Part shown: piece after piece, positions 8,995-18,189 of the stretch
How the letters are laid out: every line of letters starts with the position of its first letter
How positions within the stretch are numbered: position 1 is the first letter of the stretch
Origin: CAYTPI01 sp964439625
GTDB lineage: Bacteria > Chloroflexota > Anaerolineae > Aggregatilineales > UBA3940
Direction: 5' to 3'
NCBI GenBank assembly: GCA_964439625.1
Contig: CAYTPI010000011.1
Coordinates: 92,290-156,289 of the forward strand
DNA length: 64,000 bases
The notes under the pieces: generated by a model
Databases searched by the model: none
What the model was told of the DNA's origin: nothing
Seen by the model: the letters and a program-made list of their open reading frames with translations, nothing else
Position numbers and translations under genes: made by a program

Positions 8995-9007
8995 CTTTTT
9001 CCTGATT

Positions 9008-9256
9008 CTACTTTTCTAACTGTGCACGAGCCGCATCAAGAATATGGGCATCGCTTGGAATACGACCACTAGAGATAACCTGTTCATTGATGACCATAGC
9101 TGGCGTGCTAATAACCCCATGGGAAGCAATTTCTCCATAGTCAGTCACCTTCGTAAGTTTATATTCAATTGTCTTCTCATCTAAGACAGCGCGAATCTTA
9201 CTTTCTAACTTTTGGCAGTTAGCGCAACCTGGACCAAGCACTTTAATTTCTAGCAT
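9008..9256 (-). CDS. Small thioredoxin-like redox protein
   Basis: 82 residues of the thioredoxin-fold family often called redox-active disulfide protein 2. It starts MLEIKVLGPGCANCQKLES, giving an N-terminal CxxC active site (CANC), and has the cis-proline segment STPAMVINEQ. It probably exchanges disulfides in the cytosol with the cysteine-bearing permease encoded just downstream. The ribosome site AGGAGAAAA precedes the ATG. Confidence 0.88.
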   Translation of the reverse strand: MLEIKVLGPGCANCQKLESKIRAVLDEKTIEYKLTKVTDYGEIASHGVISTPAMVINEQVISSGRIPSDAHILDAARAQLEK

Positions 9257-9444
9257 GTTTTTCTCCTGATAAACAAGACGACCTACAAAGTTGAGAGATA
9301 TCCTACGTAGCTATCAAATAAGAATGATAATTAGCAGCATATCTCATCTATCTGTAAGTTTATCCTAAAAAATAGGCTTCAACACGTGTCATCTGGCACA
9401 CATATTATCTGACAATACTACTTTGAGAGAATGGGTGTACCCTT

Positions 9445-10455
9445 CTATTGTTGTGTCGTAGGTAGCAGAATATGGAGTATCGCTTGCTCTTCACTCCACA
9501 TCCGCCCGCCATGGTTGACGACAATCTGCTCGGTAAACGCCAGCGGCAGTGAGTCGAGAGAGTAGCTGTCAGGCAGGTATGCACCATCATGTTCGGCCTC
9601 TACCCACAGCTTGATCCAGATATTGTTTCGCTTGATGACAGCTTGCAGCACAATTTGGTGCTCACTCGCCAAGCGCGAGGCCACTACTTCAATCAACTTA
9701 CGGAAGCCCTCAAGTAAAGCACCTTGTACGGCTTGCACCGGTGGCAGGTTTTCTTCAAAGCGCAGTTGGATAGTTGGTCGCCCTTGAAACGACGGATAAT
9801 CGTATGATAAAATCGCAGCAAACAGCAGATCAAGATCAACAGGCTTAGTGTAATTCTGATAATCAGCCTGTGATGCTTCGTAGAAGGTATTTGTTTGCTC
9901 CCAACGTGCCAAGGCTTGCTCAACTCCCTTTCGGATGATGTTGGTTAGTGACTCAAATTCATATGGGTAGGCCAACTGCTCCATCTCCATGGCATCTCGA
10001 ATACGCTTCTGTAACATCTCAGCTGCGCTTGATGTCATTGCTAACGATCCGCGCATGGCCTCAGAGAGAACCGCCTGTGCTACCAAATCAGACTGCCAGT
10101 GCCGAACGGCGCTAATATAAAGTATGGTAACAGGAGAGTCATCAAGCAAAAGGTTGACCGGGCGCATCAGCAAACGTCGGTCAACAACTACGACTTCGTA
10201 GGTCGTACCATTAGCTGGGGTCAATCCGTTAAGGGCCTTAGCAAACTGTTGGAAGTCGAGCCGGTTAGAGTAACACAAAGAAAGTAAGTCCTCGCGCTCT
10301 AGCTCTAACAGATCACGGGAACGGTAACCAAGTAAGTCAGCCGCTGTATTATTCGCGTAGATCACCACACCTTGGTTATTGAATATCACCACACCTTGGT
10401 CGGCATGCTCAACAATTTTGCGCCACAAGGAGGTTGTGGGCATGTGTTGTCTCAT
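9445..10455 (-). CDS. PAS-domain protein with a histidine-kinase-like C-terminus
   Basis: 336 residues. Residues 8-120 form a PAS domain (HADQGVVIFNNQGVVIYANN, AADLLGYRSRDLL). The C-terminal 130 residues resemble a degraded histidine-kinase ATPase domain; the end, FTEQIVVNHGGRMWSEE, matches the IVxxHGGxIWxES stretch found near the end of such kinases. I do not see a canonical H-box or the N and G2 boxes, so kinase activity is doubtful. There is no adjacent response regulator and no membrane segment, so it is a cytosolic sensor of unknown output. A second possible start is the ATG at 10443. Confidence 0.7.
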   Translation of the reverse strand: MRQHMPTTSLWRKIVEHADQGVVIFNNQGVVIYANNTAADLLGYRSRDLLELEREDLLSLCYSNRLDFQQFAKALNGLTPANGTTYEVVVVDRRLLMRPVNLLLDDSPVTILYISAVRHWQSDLVAQAVLSEAMRGSLAMTSSAAEMLQKRIRDAMEMEQLAYPYEFESLTNIIRKGVEQALARWEQTNTFYEASQADYQNYTKPVDLDLLFAAILSYDYPSFQGRPTIQLRFEENLPPVQAVQGALLEGFRKLIEVVASRLASEHQIVLQAVIKRNNIWIKLWVEAEHDGAYLPDSYSLDSLPLAFTEQIVVNHGGRMWSEEQAILHILLPTTQQ

Positions 10456-10593
10456 ACTTGACTCCCAAACCCGCTAAAAAACTGCTTTTCTTCATTTTAT
10501 ACCGAAAAACAAAAAACACGGCCCACCGGAGCCACCTCTGTGAAGATATGTTATATTGTTTTTAAGGTTATTTTTAGAGGCAGTGCTGTGGGT

Positions 10594-11343
10594 TCATGTT
10601 TGATAACCCCGCACCTGCCAAGCAGCATAAAGCGCAACGCTCCCAGCAACTGCCGCGTTGAGTGACTCAATCTTGCCACGCATCGGTAAATACACGATGA
10701 AGTCACATGTATCACGTACCAAACGCCGCAGCCCTTGCCCTTCACTACCGACAACCAACGCAAGCCCGCCAGAGAAGTTCGCTTGATCAAGCCGAACTGC
10801 ATCATTACTGAAGTCCAAGCCAGCGAACCAAACATCGTGTTGCTTGAGTTCTTCCATGACCCGAACAAGGTTCGTCACTTGGGCTACTTTGAGGTGCTCC
10901 ACGGCGCCGCTAGAGGCATTCACCACTGCGGGTGTAATACTGGCAGCACGCCGTTCTTGAATGACCACAGCGTCTACCCCAACGGCTTCAGCAGTCCGGA
11001 GCAGGGTGCCGACGTTTTGAACATCTTGAAGTAGATCGAGGAACAGAAGAAAAGGGGAGCGACCTCTCAATGCTTCTATAATTGCATCAAGTGAGGTATA
11101 TGGGTAAGGTCGCGCCTCCAGTACAACGCCTTGATGATTGGCGTGATCTGTTTTTGAATCAAGCCAAGCACGCTTTGTCGTTCCGATCTCGACTTGGTGC
11201 TCTTGAGCAACATTCAGTAAGGGGCGTAATGAGTCTTTTTTGATCGTCCGTTCATCAACAACTAGCCGGTTGATAGTACGATGGTTGGCACGAATAGCCT
11301 CGGTGACGGCTCTCCGCCCGTAAAGATAATCCACTTTAGCCAA
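10594..11343 (-). CDS. rlmB: 23S rRNA (guanosine-2'-O)-methyltransferase RlmB (TrmH/SpoU family)
   Basis: SAM-dependent SPOUT methyltransferase. The N-terminal part (LYGRRAVTEAIRA) is the substrate-binding domain of RlmB-type enzymes. The three SPOUT motifs are clear: QNVGTLLRTAEAVGVD, ALVVGSEGQGL and LPMRGKIESLNAAVAGSVALY, which form the trefoil knot. The length of 249 residues is typical. The gene overlaps the end of the small membrane-protein gene by 8 nt and lies downstream of cysS, a common gene order. Confidence 0.94.
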   Translation of the reverse strand: MAKVDYLYGRRAVTEAIRANHRTINRLVVDERTIKKDSLRPLLNVAQEHQVEIGTTKRAWLDSKTDHANHQGVVLEARPYPYTSLDAIIEALRGRSPFLLFLDLLQDVQNVGTLLRTAEAVGVDAVVIQERRAASITPAVVNASSGAVEHLKVAQVTNLVRVMEELKQHDVWFAGLDFSNDAVRLDQANFSGGLALVVGSEGQGLRRLVRDTCDFIVYLPMRGKIESLNAAVAGSVALYAAWQVRGYQT

Positions 11344-11668
11344 GACCTTGCCCTGAGATCAGCAAGCCAATTGTGCCAAACAAGACAGATAGATATCCAC
11401 CGACAAACAACAGCAAACCGATCGTCCCTAAAAACAACAAAATGTTCAGGGTCCAGCGCAAAGTCCAAGCGCGGCGGTCAGATCGAGGGTCACGAAAGAT
11501 ACGGTCGGCAAACGGAATCTTCAAATTAAGATACGGAATGCGATCTAATACAGCAATATCGAACCAATATGCGTACCAATACGAGAACAGTAGCGAATAT
11601 CCAACGTAGACAATGAACAATACAGAGAGAAACAGGAATATTTCGGTTAGGCTGTTGATGCTCGCCAT
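11336..11668 (-). CDS. Small membrane protein of unknown function
   Basis: 110 residues with an N-terminal hydrophobic helix (IFLFLSVLFIVYVGYSLLFSYW), a polar Arg/Asp-rich loop (FRDPRSDRRAW) and a C-terminal hydrophobic hairpin. I do not recognise the family. The gene lies between cysS and rlmB and overlaps rlmB by 8 nt, so it is probably translated as part of that operon. Confidence 0.65.
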   Translation of the reverse strand: MASINSLTEIFLFLSVLFIVYVGYSLLFSYWYAYWFDIAVLDRIPYLNLKIPFADRIFRDPRSDRRAWTLRWTLNILLFLGTIGLLLFVGGYLSVLFGTIGLLISGQGLG

Positions 11669-11731
11669 ATGCTAGCGCCTCACTTTACGCTGATACCGTG
11701 TAGGCCTGTTGAAGGCTTGACTCCAATAACG

Positions 11732-13183
11732 CTATGATTGCAGCTTAAAGATGGTACCATCCGGGCGATCCTCAAGCACAATCCCAATTGCGGCAAGCTG
11801 ATCCCGGATGAGATCGGCCTGGGTAAAATTCTTGTCTGCCCGGGCTTCGTTACGAATGTTGATTAACAACTCAACAGCACCTGCCAATTGCTCGGATGAG
11901 CCGTCTTGAGAGGCCAAGGTGTTGGGGATAATGCCGAGAACTGTACCACCCAATTCAGTGAACAGCGCATCGATGGCTTCAAGCGTCGCTAGTGATATTC
12001 GTTTGCCGCTGTTAAGTAGCGTATTGACCTCACGAGCAAAATCATGAAGGACGGCACGCGCCATCGGTGCATTAAAATCATCATTCATTGCTTCAATGAA
12101 GCGTTCATAGTGTGCTTGAATTACCGTCGCAAAATCTGCATCTTCAGCCCCTGCTAGTGCGTCATTAAGCTGCATGCGTACCATCTGGACTGTATTAAGC
12201 AGACCTTGAAGCCCCTTTTCTGCTGCCCCCAATGCATTTTCGCTGAAGTCAACTGGGTTGGTATAATGCCCATTCAAAATGAAGTAACGAATGACTTCCG
12301 CCGAGTAACCTTGCAGGGCATCTTTGATGGTAATGAAATTACCGAGCGATTTACTCATTTTAACGCCGTCAACAGTCAACGACCCAGTCAATAGCCAATA
12401 GTTGGCGAAGGGGGCATCATTAGCGACTTCAGACTGGGCAATTTCACACTCATTATGCGGAAACTGATTTTCAAGCCCACCACCGTGAATATCAAAGTTA
12501 GCACCAAGATATTTATTTGCCATGGCAGAGCATTCGATGTGCCAGCCGGGGAAGCCTTCACCCCATGGGCTGTTCCAGCGCATAATGTGCTGCGGCTCCG
12601 CATGCCGCCACAGCGCGAAGTCAGCCGGGTTGCGTTTCTCTGAAGCAACAATCTCACGCTCACCACTTTGTAAATCTGCCAAGACTTTACCCGACAGCTT
12701 ACCGTAGCCAGCGAACTTCTCTGCCTCGAAGTAAACGTCCCCAACCTTTGTTACGTAGGCATAGCCTTTTTCTAGCAGTGTTTGAATCATTTCAATTTGC
12801 TCAGGAACATGACCACTGGCCCGCGGCGATATATCTGGGCGGAGCACGCCGAGCGCATCCATATCTTGAAAGTAGCTGCGCGTATATTGCTCAACGACTT
12901 CCATCGGCTCAAGCCCAATTGCTTCAGCTTTGCGTTCGACCCGGTCTTCACCACTATCAAGTAAGTGGCCTACATCTGTAATATTTTGAACATAGCGTAC
13001 CTTATAGCCCAAATATCGCAGATACCGCACCATAATATCAAACGAGACGTAGGTCTTAGCATGCCCAAGGTGAGAATGGTCATAAACCGTGGGGCCACAG
13101 ACATACATCCGAACCTCTTTTTCAACAAGTGGCTCGAACGGTTCTTTTGTACGGCTTAGGCGGTTAAACACCTGCAAACTCAT
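11732..13183 (-). CDS. cysS: Cysteinyl-tRNA synthetase
   Basis: Charges tRNA-Cys. It is a class I synthetase of 483 residues. Zinc-ligand Cys29 lies in MYVCGPTVYD, the HLGH signature at residues 38-41, the zinc segment GWHIECSAMA mid-protein, the zinc ligands of HGGGLENQFPHNECEIAQSE, and KMSKSLGN around residue 275. The C-terminal anticodon region follows (FTQADLIRDQL). Together with the small membrane protein and rlmB it forms a translation-related operon. Confidence 0.97.
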   Translation of the reverse strand: MSLQVFNRLSRTKEPFEPLVEKEVRMYVCGPTVYDHSHLGHAKTYVSFDIMVRYLRYLGYKVRYVQNITDVGHLLDSGEDRVERKAEAIGLEPMEVVEQYTRSYFQDMDALGVLRPDISPRASGHVPEQIEMIQTLLEKGYAYVTKVGDVYFEAEKFAGYGKLSGKVLADLQSGEREIVASEKRNPADFALWRHAEPQHIMRWNSPWGEGFPGWHIECSAMANKYLGANFDIHGGGLENQFPHNECEIAQSEVANDAPFANYWLLTGSLTVDGVKMSKSLGNFITIKDALQGYSAEVIRYFILNGHYTNPVDFSENALGAAEKGLQGLLNTVQMVRMQLNDALAGAEDADFATVIQAHYERFIEAMNDDFNAPMARAVLHDFAREVNTLLNSGKRISLATLEAIDALFTELGGTVLGIIPNTLASQDGSSEQLAGAVELLINIRNEARADKNFTQADLIRDQLAAIGIVLEDRPDGTIFKLQS

Positions 13184-13301
13184 GCGGTTCCTCTGGATAT
13201 CTTGCAGTTTCAGTTTAGGTTACAAAGGGCACAGGCGCTATTTTCCACCTGAAGACCCCGGCTATTATAGAAAAGGCGACAGAGATTATTCAACATCACA
13301 C

Positions 13302-13325
13302 AAAAAATGCCCGCAACAGCGGGCA
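13302..13325 (-). terminator. Rho-independent terminator after the PIN-TRAM gene
   Basis: On the minus strand a perfect 7-bp stem TGCCCGC-TGTT-GCGGGCA is followed directly by a run of six T. It lies about 30 bp beyond the PIN-TRAM gene stop and upstream of cysS, separating the two transcripts. Confidence 0.85.
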
Positions 13326-13353
13326 CTACGACTTTCATATGATTGCGCCGACA

Positions 13354-14403
13354 CTACGATGGTTCAGCAAAGATCATGCGACCGGCAGCAGTCTGTAGAA
13401 CTCGTGTCACCTTCGTTGTGATTCGCTCATTGATATGCTGACGTCCATCCGTGACGACTACCATTGTGCCGTCTTCGAGGTACCCAACCCCTTGACCAAT
13501 CTCGCGCCCTTCCTGAATAATCTCAATTTCCAGCGCTTCACCGGGAAGCAGGATCGTTTTAACGGCATTTGCCAGTTCGTTGATGTTGAGTACCGTCACA
13601 CCTTGAATCTTGGCAATACTATTGAGATTATAGTCATTCGTCAGGATATTGCAGTTGAGCTGCTTGGCTAGAATGACCAGTTTTTCATCGACCGCCTCAA
13701 TCCCCTCTACATCCATATCTATGATTTGTACGGGGACATCCGAGTTTTGCTGCAATTCATTCAGAATATCCATCCCTCGGCGGCCCCGCTGCCGACGGAG
13801 CGGGTCTGATGAATCAGCGATGTGCTGGAGTTCATTTAGGACAAACCGCGGCACCAACATGGCCCCCATCACAAATCCTGTTTGGCTAATGTCAGAGATA
13901 CGACCGTCGATAATCACGCTAGTATCGAGTAGTGTCTTTGTGGTCGCACTGCCATCTCCTGTGCCAACCTGGGCACCCGCGCTAGCAAACCGACCACCGA
14001 TAATATCAAAGACTTCCCGGCGTCTCATCGCGAAGACCGTCGTACCAAAATAGCCAAGCACTACAGCCGACACAATGGGTGAAATTGAATTCCATGGTTC
14101 TGGTAGTAATGATAGCGGTAGTGATACCAGGGCAGCGATTACTAAACCGACAATAAGACCAATAATCCCAGCAAATAGTTGCTGGGCCGGCAGGTTCGTC
14201 AGGTAGGTGCGGATGATGCGAACGGGCCGTGTTGTGAGGTAAGGCGTAAGGATAATACCGAAGAGGGCACCGACCAGTGTCAAAACAAACGCCCATAACT
14301 CCTCAGGGCTTTCAACCAGTTGGGCCAAAGCGACTCCCAACCGCAAACCGCCGATTGAGAAAACAACCATCCCAAACAAACGGACTATAAATTCTGAACT
14401 CAT
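13354..14403 (-). CDS. Membrane-anchored PIN-TRAM protein (YacL-like)
   Basis: 349 residues. Residues 1-130 hold four hydrophobic segments. A PIN-type nuclease domain follows (LLDTSVIIDGRI, VPRFVLNELQ, TNDYNLNSIA), with conserved acidic residues. A C-terminal TRAM domain (PGEALEIEIIQEGREIGQGVGYLEDGTMVVV) is predicted to bind RNA. Proteins of this layout are widespread, and their RNA target is not established. The start ATG at 14403 follows a 466-bp gap; the transcript ends at the hairpin 13302-13325. Confidence 0.9.
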   Translation of the reverse strand: MSSEFIVRLFGMVVFSIGGLRLGVALAQLVESPEELWAFVLTLVGALFGIILTPYLTTRPVRIIRTYLTNLPAQQLFAGIIGLIVGLVIAALVSLPLSLLPEPWNSISPIVSAVVLGYFGTTVFAMRRREVFDIIGGRFASAGAQVGTGDGSATTKTLLDTSVIIDGRISDISQTGFVMGAMLVPRFVLNELQHIADSSDPLRRQRGRRGMDILNELQQNSDVPVQIIDMDVEGIEAVDEKLVILAKQLNCNILTNDYNLNSIAKIQGVTVLNINELANAVKTILLPGEALEIEIIQEGREIGQGVGYLEDGTMVVVTDGRQHINERITTKVTRVLQTAAGRMIFAEPS

Positions 14404-14869
14404 TCAACAAGTACCTTTATAATCAATTCCTCTTCACATAAATCGCGCATGAGGAAGGTGTGTATGTGCTAACAACCACTCAGATATACTGGAATGTAAA
14501 TATGGACATGCTCAAATTAACATTGAAGTAGAGTTATATCGTCTCTAGTACGCTAGGCTTGTCAGTTGTGGCGATACAACAAGTTAATGTACGGTAAACA
14601 ATGTCTGATGTTAGACTTTTGTTATAAAATTCTAGCATAAAGGTGGTACCGGTACAATGCACCGCATAATACAATACGTTGCCATACCAACCAGTATATA
14701 CCTCAATTGTGACATTGTGACTTACGCCACACGTACAACCTTTCTATTACCACAGCAAGTATAAGCGATACCTGCTAAATCAGCTTCAGATCGTTAGAAT
14801 TTAGTTTCAATATGAATGAACCTAACGTGCGTTTGTACCGTGCTAATCCGCACATCGAAAGGAATGTCC
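14404..14869. other. 466-bp divergent intergenic region
   Basis: It separates the PIN-TRAM gene (leftward) from the LCAT-like hydrolase gene (rightward) and must contain both promoters. It is AT-rich with no recognisable gene, RNA or strong palindrome. In-frame ATG codons upstream of 14870 lack ribosome sites. Confidence 0.55.
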
Positions 14870-16183
14870 ATGGATCCCAACGATGAGATAAGAATGATCA
14901 TCAATGCCTCAGACACCGAGTTTGAGCAGATCATTAAAACTGCCGACGACACGATGTTAAACCGCTATTTCGGCGAACACTCTGAACAGCTCAAGGCTTA
15001 TGCACAAGCTAAAACCCGCCTCAACCGCACTGGCGATTCATTAATCATCGTATTGCCAGGAGTGACGGGATCTGTCTTAGAGGACATTAGCCCAGGCGGA
15101 CAGGATGTTATCTGGCCTAATCCCTTGTCTTTTATTAATGGCAGGCTCAACAGCCTTAACCTACTGCCTGATGGTACCACGGATGCTGACCCCAACGTAA
15201 AAATTAAGGCGACGCGGCCTATTTGGTTTGCCTATGGCAAGATGATGGTGCGCTTGCGCAAGCAGTTCGAAGCCATCACTTTTCCGTATGACTGGCGCAA
15301 AAAAACGACTGACTTAGCGTTGGAATTAAAGGACTTCATCGATGAGCAATTAGCCCGCAGCGATTTCAAGCAGGTCACACTGGTTGGGCATAGTATGGGA
15401 GGGCTTGTCGCTCTTGATTACCTCAGCTTGTCAGAGACGCGGCGCCATGCAGAGGATAAGATTCGGCGTGTCATTGCTTTGGGAACACCCTTTCGCGGTT
15501 CAATCGACGCTGTGTTTGCCATGGCAAGCCCTACTGACTCGGCACGCTATGCCATTATAGAGAAGTTAAATAGCAGCAATGACGTCCACAGTGCCTTACT
15601 TTCATTCCCAAGTTCATACTTTTTACTGCCTGCCCCCAATGGACTATATGAAGACTATGAGCCGGTGCCAGAGATCAACATTTATGACCCCAAGATTTGG
15701 CAAGACATCGGCGTGAAAATTAACGTTGATCACTTAAAGGCCGCCGAAGAGCATCATGAATTCATCTCATTAGCCAACCCGAGAGTGCCATTCTTTAGTG
15801 TCGTAGGGGCTTACTACAATACGACTATTCGCTTGCAGGGACGCTTACTGAATTCGGCTGGAGCCATCCGGGATGAAGTCAATGGTGATGGCGTTGTATC
15901 AGTGAGAGCAGCAATCCTGCCGGGGCGGCCCGTATATTTCCTGCAAGAAGTCCATTCCGAATTGGTGCTGGATAATAAAGTCATTCAAGCCATTATGGAT
16001 TGGGTCAGCGGTGAACAGCCGACGTCACTATATCGCGATCAAAGTGCGATTGTGCGCGAAGACGGCCCGCTGCGCGGAGGCATCAACTTTGAAGCGGTCG
16101 ATCCAGGCACCGTCAGCCAAAAGATTGAGCGTGAGCAGCCACTCTATCATAATGAAGTGCAGGAGCTGTTTGCTGTACGCTAA
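14870..16183 (+). CDS. Lecithin:cholesterol acyltransferase-like alpha/beta hydrolase
   Basis: About 437 residues, cytosolic as no signal peptide is visible. The first strand plus oxyanion region is LIIVLPGVTGSVLED, and the nucleophile elbow is LVGHSMGGLVALDYL with Ser in GHSMGG. FPYDWRK upstream is typical of LCAT-family acyltransferases and phospholipases. Candidate acid and His of the triad are in DGVVSVRA and EVHSELVLD. The start at 14870 is chosen because AAAGGA lies six nt upstream; ATG 14864 and 14816 are possible but poorer. The likely role is lipid-ester acyl transfer or hydrolysis; the substrate is unknown. It heads a plus-strand group ending in fmt. Confidence 0.78.
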   Translation: MDPNDEIRMIINASDTEFEQIIKTADDTMLNRYFGEHSEQLKAYAQAKTRLNRTGDSLIIVLPGVTGSVLEDISPGGQDVIWPNPLSFINGRLNSLNLLPDGTTDADPNVKIKATRPIWFAYGKMMVRLRKQFEAITFPYDWRKKTTDLALELKDFIDEQLARSDFKQVTLVGHSMGGLVALDYLSLSETRRHAEDKIRRVIALGTPFRGSIDAVFAMASPTDSARYAIIEKLNSSNDVHSALLSFPSSYFLLPAPNGLYEDYEPVPEINIYDPKIWQDIGVKINVDHLKAAEEHHEFISLANPRVPFFSVVGAYYNTTIRLQGRLLNSAGAIRDEVNGDGVVSVRAAILPGRPVYFLQEVHSELVLDNKVIQAIMDWVSGEQPTSLYRDQSAIVREDGPLRGGINFEAVDPGTVSQKIEREQPLYHNEVQELFAVR

Positions 16184-16225
16184 TATATTAAATATGAGTC
16201 GAAATCATCTGGAGCCCACCACATC

Positions 16226-16825
16226 ATGGCATCTCGCCCAAACAGAGTCCAACTGGTATTTGCCTTTGTCGGGGCTATCATCGTTGTTGCCACGGCAGGC
16301 TTCAACGTCGTATCCATCCTTGCTGCTCAACCAAATACTAATCCTACTGAGCATGTTATCGATCAATCATCGAAGGAGAGTATGAGCTCTACGATAGAGT
16401 TCGGGAGTGACTTCGATGAGGATGACCTTGAAAAAGAGCAGCAAGCAATCGCAGCAATGTTGGAGGAGGCGTACAGCCTCAAAGCGAGCGCTTTTGAAGA
16501 CGCATCAGATGAGGAACTTGCAAACTTATACATCGGCCCGGCGCTGGTTCAGCGGCAGAAAATCATTAAGCAAATCCCAGACGACTGCTACTGGGAGGTC
16601 GCCCTTGTTGAACCCGAAGAATTCAATATTCAAACTATTGAGACAAACCTTGCCGAAGTACTTTCTGTGCGCGTTGAGGCCCGTCAACAAGTATGTGATG
16701 GCAATATTCAACCAGATACAAGGGTCGAGGCCGACCGTTATCAGGTGTACTACTATCTAACTCGGCAGGATGGTGACTGGCATATTATTGACATGAAAGT
16801 ACGTGATATTCAGGAAGACTCATGA
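16226..16825 (+). CDS. Membrane-anchored protein with an ARC6 IMS-like C-terminal domain
   Basis: 199 residues: one N-terminal membrane helix (LVFAFVGAIIVVATAGFNVV), an acidic linker, then a compact domain (EAYSLKASAFEDASDEELANL ... YYYLTRQDGDWHIIDMKV). The pattern resembles the IMS domain seen at the C-terminus of ARC6 and in cyanobacterial exported proteins, but this is a by-eye similarity. The topology suggests an extracytoplasmic domain. The last four bases overlap the next gene (ATGA), indicating coupling. Confidence 0.55.
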   Translation: MASRPNRVQLVFAFVGAIIVVATAGFNVVSILAAQPNTNPTEHVIDQSSKESMSSTIEFGSDFDEDDLEKEQQAIAAMLEEAYSLKASAFEDASDEELANLYIGPALVQRQKIIKQIPDDCYWEVALVEPEEFNIQTIETNLAEVLSVRVEARQQVCDGNIQPDTRVEADRYQVYYYLTRQDGDWHIIDMKVRDIQEDS

Positions 16826-17214
16826 CCAACCCAGTTACGCAAAAGCTTATTGAACAAATCAACGATCACAGTCTCCATAAATTTGTCGAAGCGTTTGATG
16901 TGTTAGAAGTGCTGATTATTCAGATATTTAAGAGCAAGAGCATCACTAAACAGGATGAGAAAGTCTATCGCAAAGCAAAGAAGCAGATGCGAAAGTACTA
17001 TAGGAAGTTCCAACCAGCTTTAACAGCCTATTGGACTCAGACAACAATCAATGACCAATTGCTCACAGAAGACCCCTTTATAGCACTGGTTTCCCATGGC
17101 ACAGCCACAGATTTTCTTGATAACTGGCATATGATGCAGACCATCCCACCAGCACGGCAAGCTTTAAACGAATGGCTCCTCGATAAGACCCAAAAGGATA
17201 ATGCTATTGACTAA
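16822..17214 (+). CDS. Hypothetical basic helical protein
   Basis: 130 residues, soluble, with a Lys-rich helical stretch (FKSKSITKQDEKVYRKAKKQMRKYYRKF broken at its ends). No family is recognised. It is coupled by a 4-nt overlap to the IMS-like gene and overlaps the fmt start by 14 nt, so it is expressed between them. Its consistent operon spacing is the main reason to accept it as real. Confidence 0.6.
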   Translation: MTNPVTQKLIEQINDHSLHKFVEAFDVLEVLIIQIFKSKSITKQDEKVYRKAKKQMRKYYRKFQPALTAYWTQTTINDQLLTEDPFIALVSHGTATDFLDNWHMMQTIPPARQALNEWLLDKTQKDNAID

Positions 17215-18157
17215 CCCCACCCGTGTTGTATTTATGGGCACACCGGAATTCGCCGTCCCAAGTCTACGAGCCCTCGCTGCTGACTCTCGCTTTAAGCTGA
17301 CTGGCGTTGTCACCCAGCCCGACAGGCCTGCAGGGCGCGGTCAGAGTCTTCGGCAATCCGCCGTGAAACAAGCGGCCCTCACGCTTGACCTGCCAATTTT
17401 TCAACCACAATCACTCAAAAAAGAGGCCGCTATGGATGAGCTTAGCCAGTGGCAAGCAGATATCATGGTCGTAGCCGCTTACGGTCAGATTCTAAAACAA
17501 CGCGTGCTTGACATGGCTCCGCATGGCTGCGTCAACGTTCATGCCTCACTGCTACCAAAATGGCGGGGCGCAGCACCAATTCAATATGCTATCCGAGCAG
17601 GGGATGAAGAAACTGGCGTGACGATTATGAAGATCGACATAGGGTTGGATAGCGGCCCTATGCTCGCCAAGCGAGCTATTCCCATTACCCGACAAGATAC
17701 GGCATCGACCATGCACGATAAGCTTGCAGAACTCGGCGCGGACCTGCTGCTGGATGTACTGCCCGACTACCTTATGGGTGGTATCACACCAAAGCCGCAG
17801 CCAGAGGATGGCGTCACCTTTGCGCCGACACTCAGAAAGACAGAGGGTGAAATTGATTGGTCACAATCTGCGGCAGAAATAGATCGTCTTGTACGAGCCT
17901 TTGACCCATGGCCTGGAACTTACACCTTCTATGAGGGCAAACGCCTGAACATTCTCTCTGGGTCACCATTGCCTAATGTTTCACATAAGGCCCTACATGG
18001 AACGCTCATTAGGCATCATGATCAATATGCTGTTGCAACTGGTAGCGGTATTTACCTTCTCAGGAACATCAAACCCGCTGGCAAAAAAGCAATGACGGCG
18101 ACTGCCTTTGCGAAAGGTAGGCCAGACGCACTACAGAGTCAATTGGGCACTCTATAA
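17201..18157 (+). CDS. fmt: Methionyl-tRNA formyltransferase
   Basis: Formylates initiator Met-tRNA with 10-formyl-THF. Motifs in order: VVFMGTPEFAVPSLRAL, TQPDRPAGRG (tRNA-contact loop), VNVHASLLPKWRGAAPIQ with catalytic Asn and His, and TGVTIMKIDIGLDSGPML with catalytic Asp. The C-terminal OB-fold domain begins near FDPWPGTYTFYEGKRL. It has 318 residues, the normal length. The usual partner def (deformylase) is not in the window. No terminator follows; the repeat cluster begins within about 30 bp. Confidence 0.96.
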   Translation: MLLTNPTRVVFMGTPEFAVPSLRALAADSRFKLTGVVTQPDRPAGRGQSLRQSAVKQAALTLDLPIFQPQSLKKEAAMDELSQWQADIMVVAAYGQILKQRVLDMAPHGCVNVHASLLPKWRGAAPIQYAIRAGDEETGVTIMKIDIGLDSGPMLAKRAIPITRQDTASTMHDKLAELGADLLLDVLPDYLMGGITPKPQPEDGVTFAPTLRKTEGEIDWSQSAAEIDRLVRAFDPWPGTYTFYEGKRLNILSGSPLPNVSHKALHGTLIRHHDQYAVATGSGIYLLRNIKPAGKKAMTATAFAKGRPDALQSQLGTL

Positions 18158-18189
18158 CACAAACTTCCTTTTTTGAATTCGTTTCGCAA

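Noticed and set aside
7924..9256. Arsenic-resistance operon
   Set aside because: The permease and thioredoxin-like protein fit the family, but there is no ArsR, ArsA, ArsC or ArsM gene nearby, so the substrate is left open.
9300..9345. Fur box or inverted repeat (GAGATAT ... ATATCTC) upstream of the thioredoxin-like gene
   Set aside because: The arms are about 30-40 bases apart and the internal TGATAAT half-site has no matching second half.
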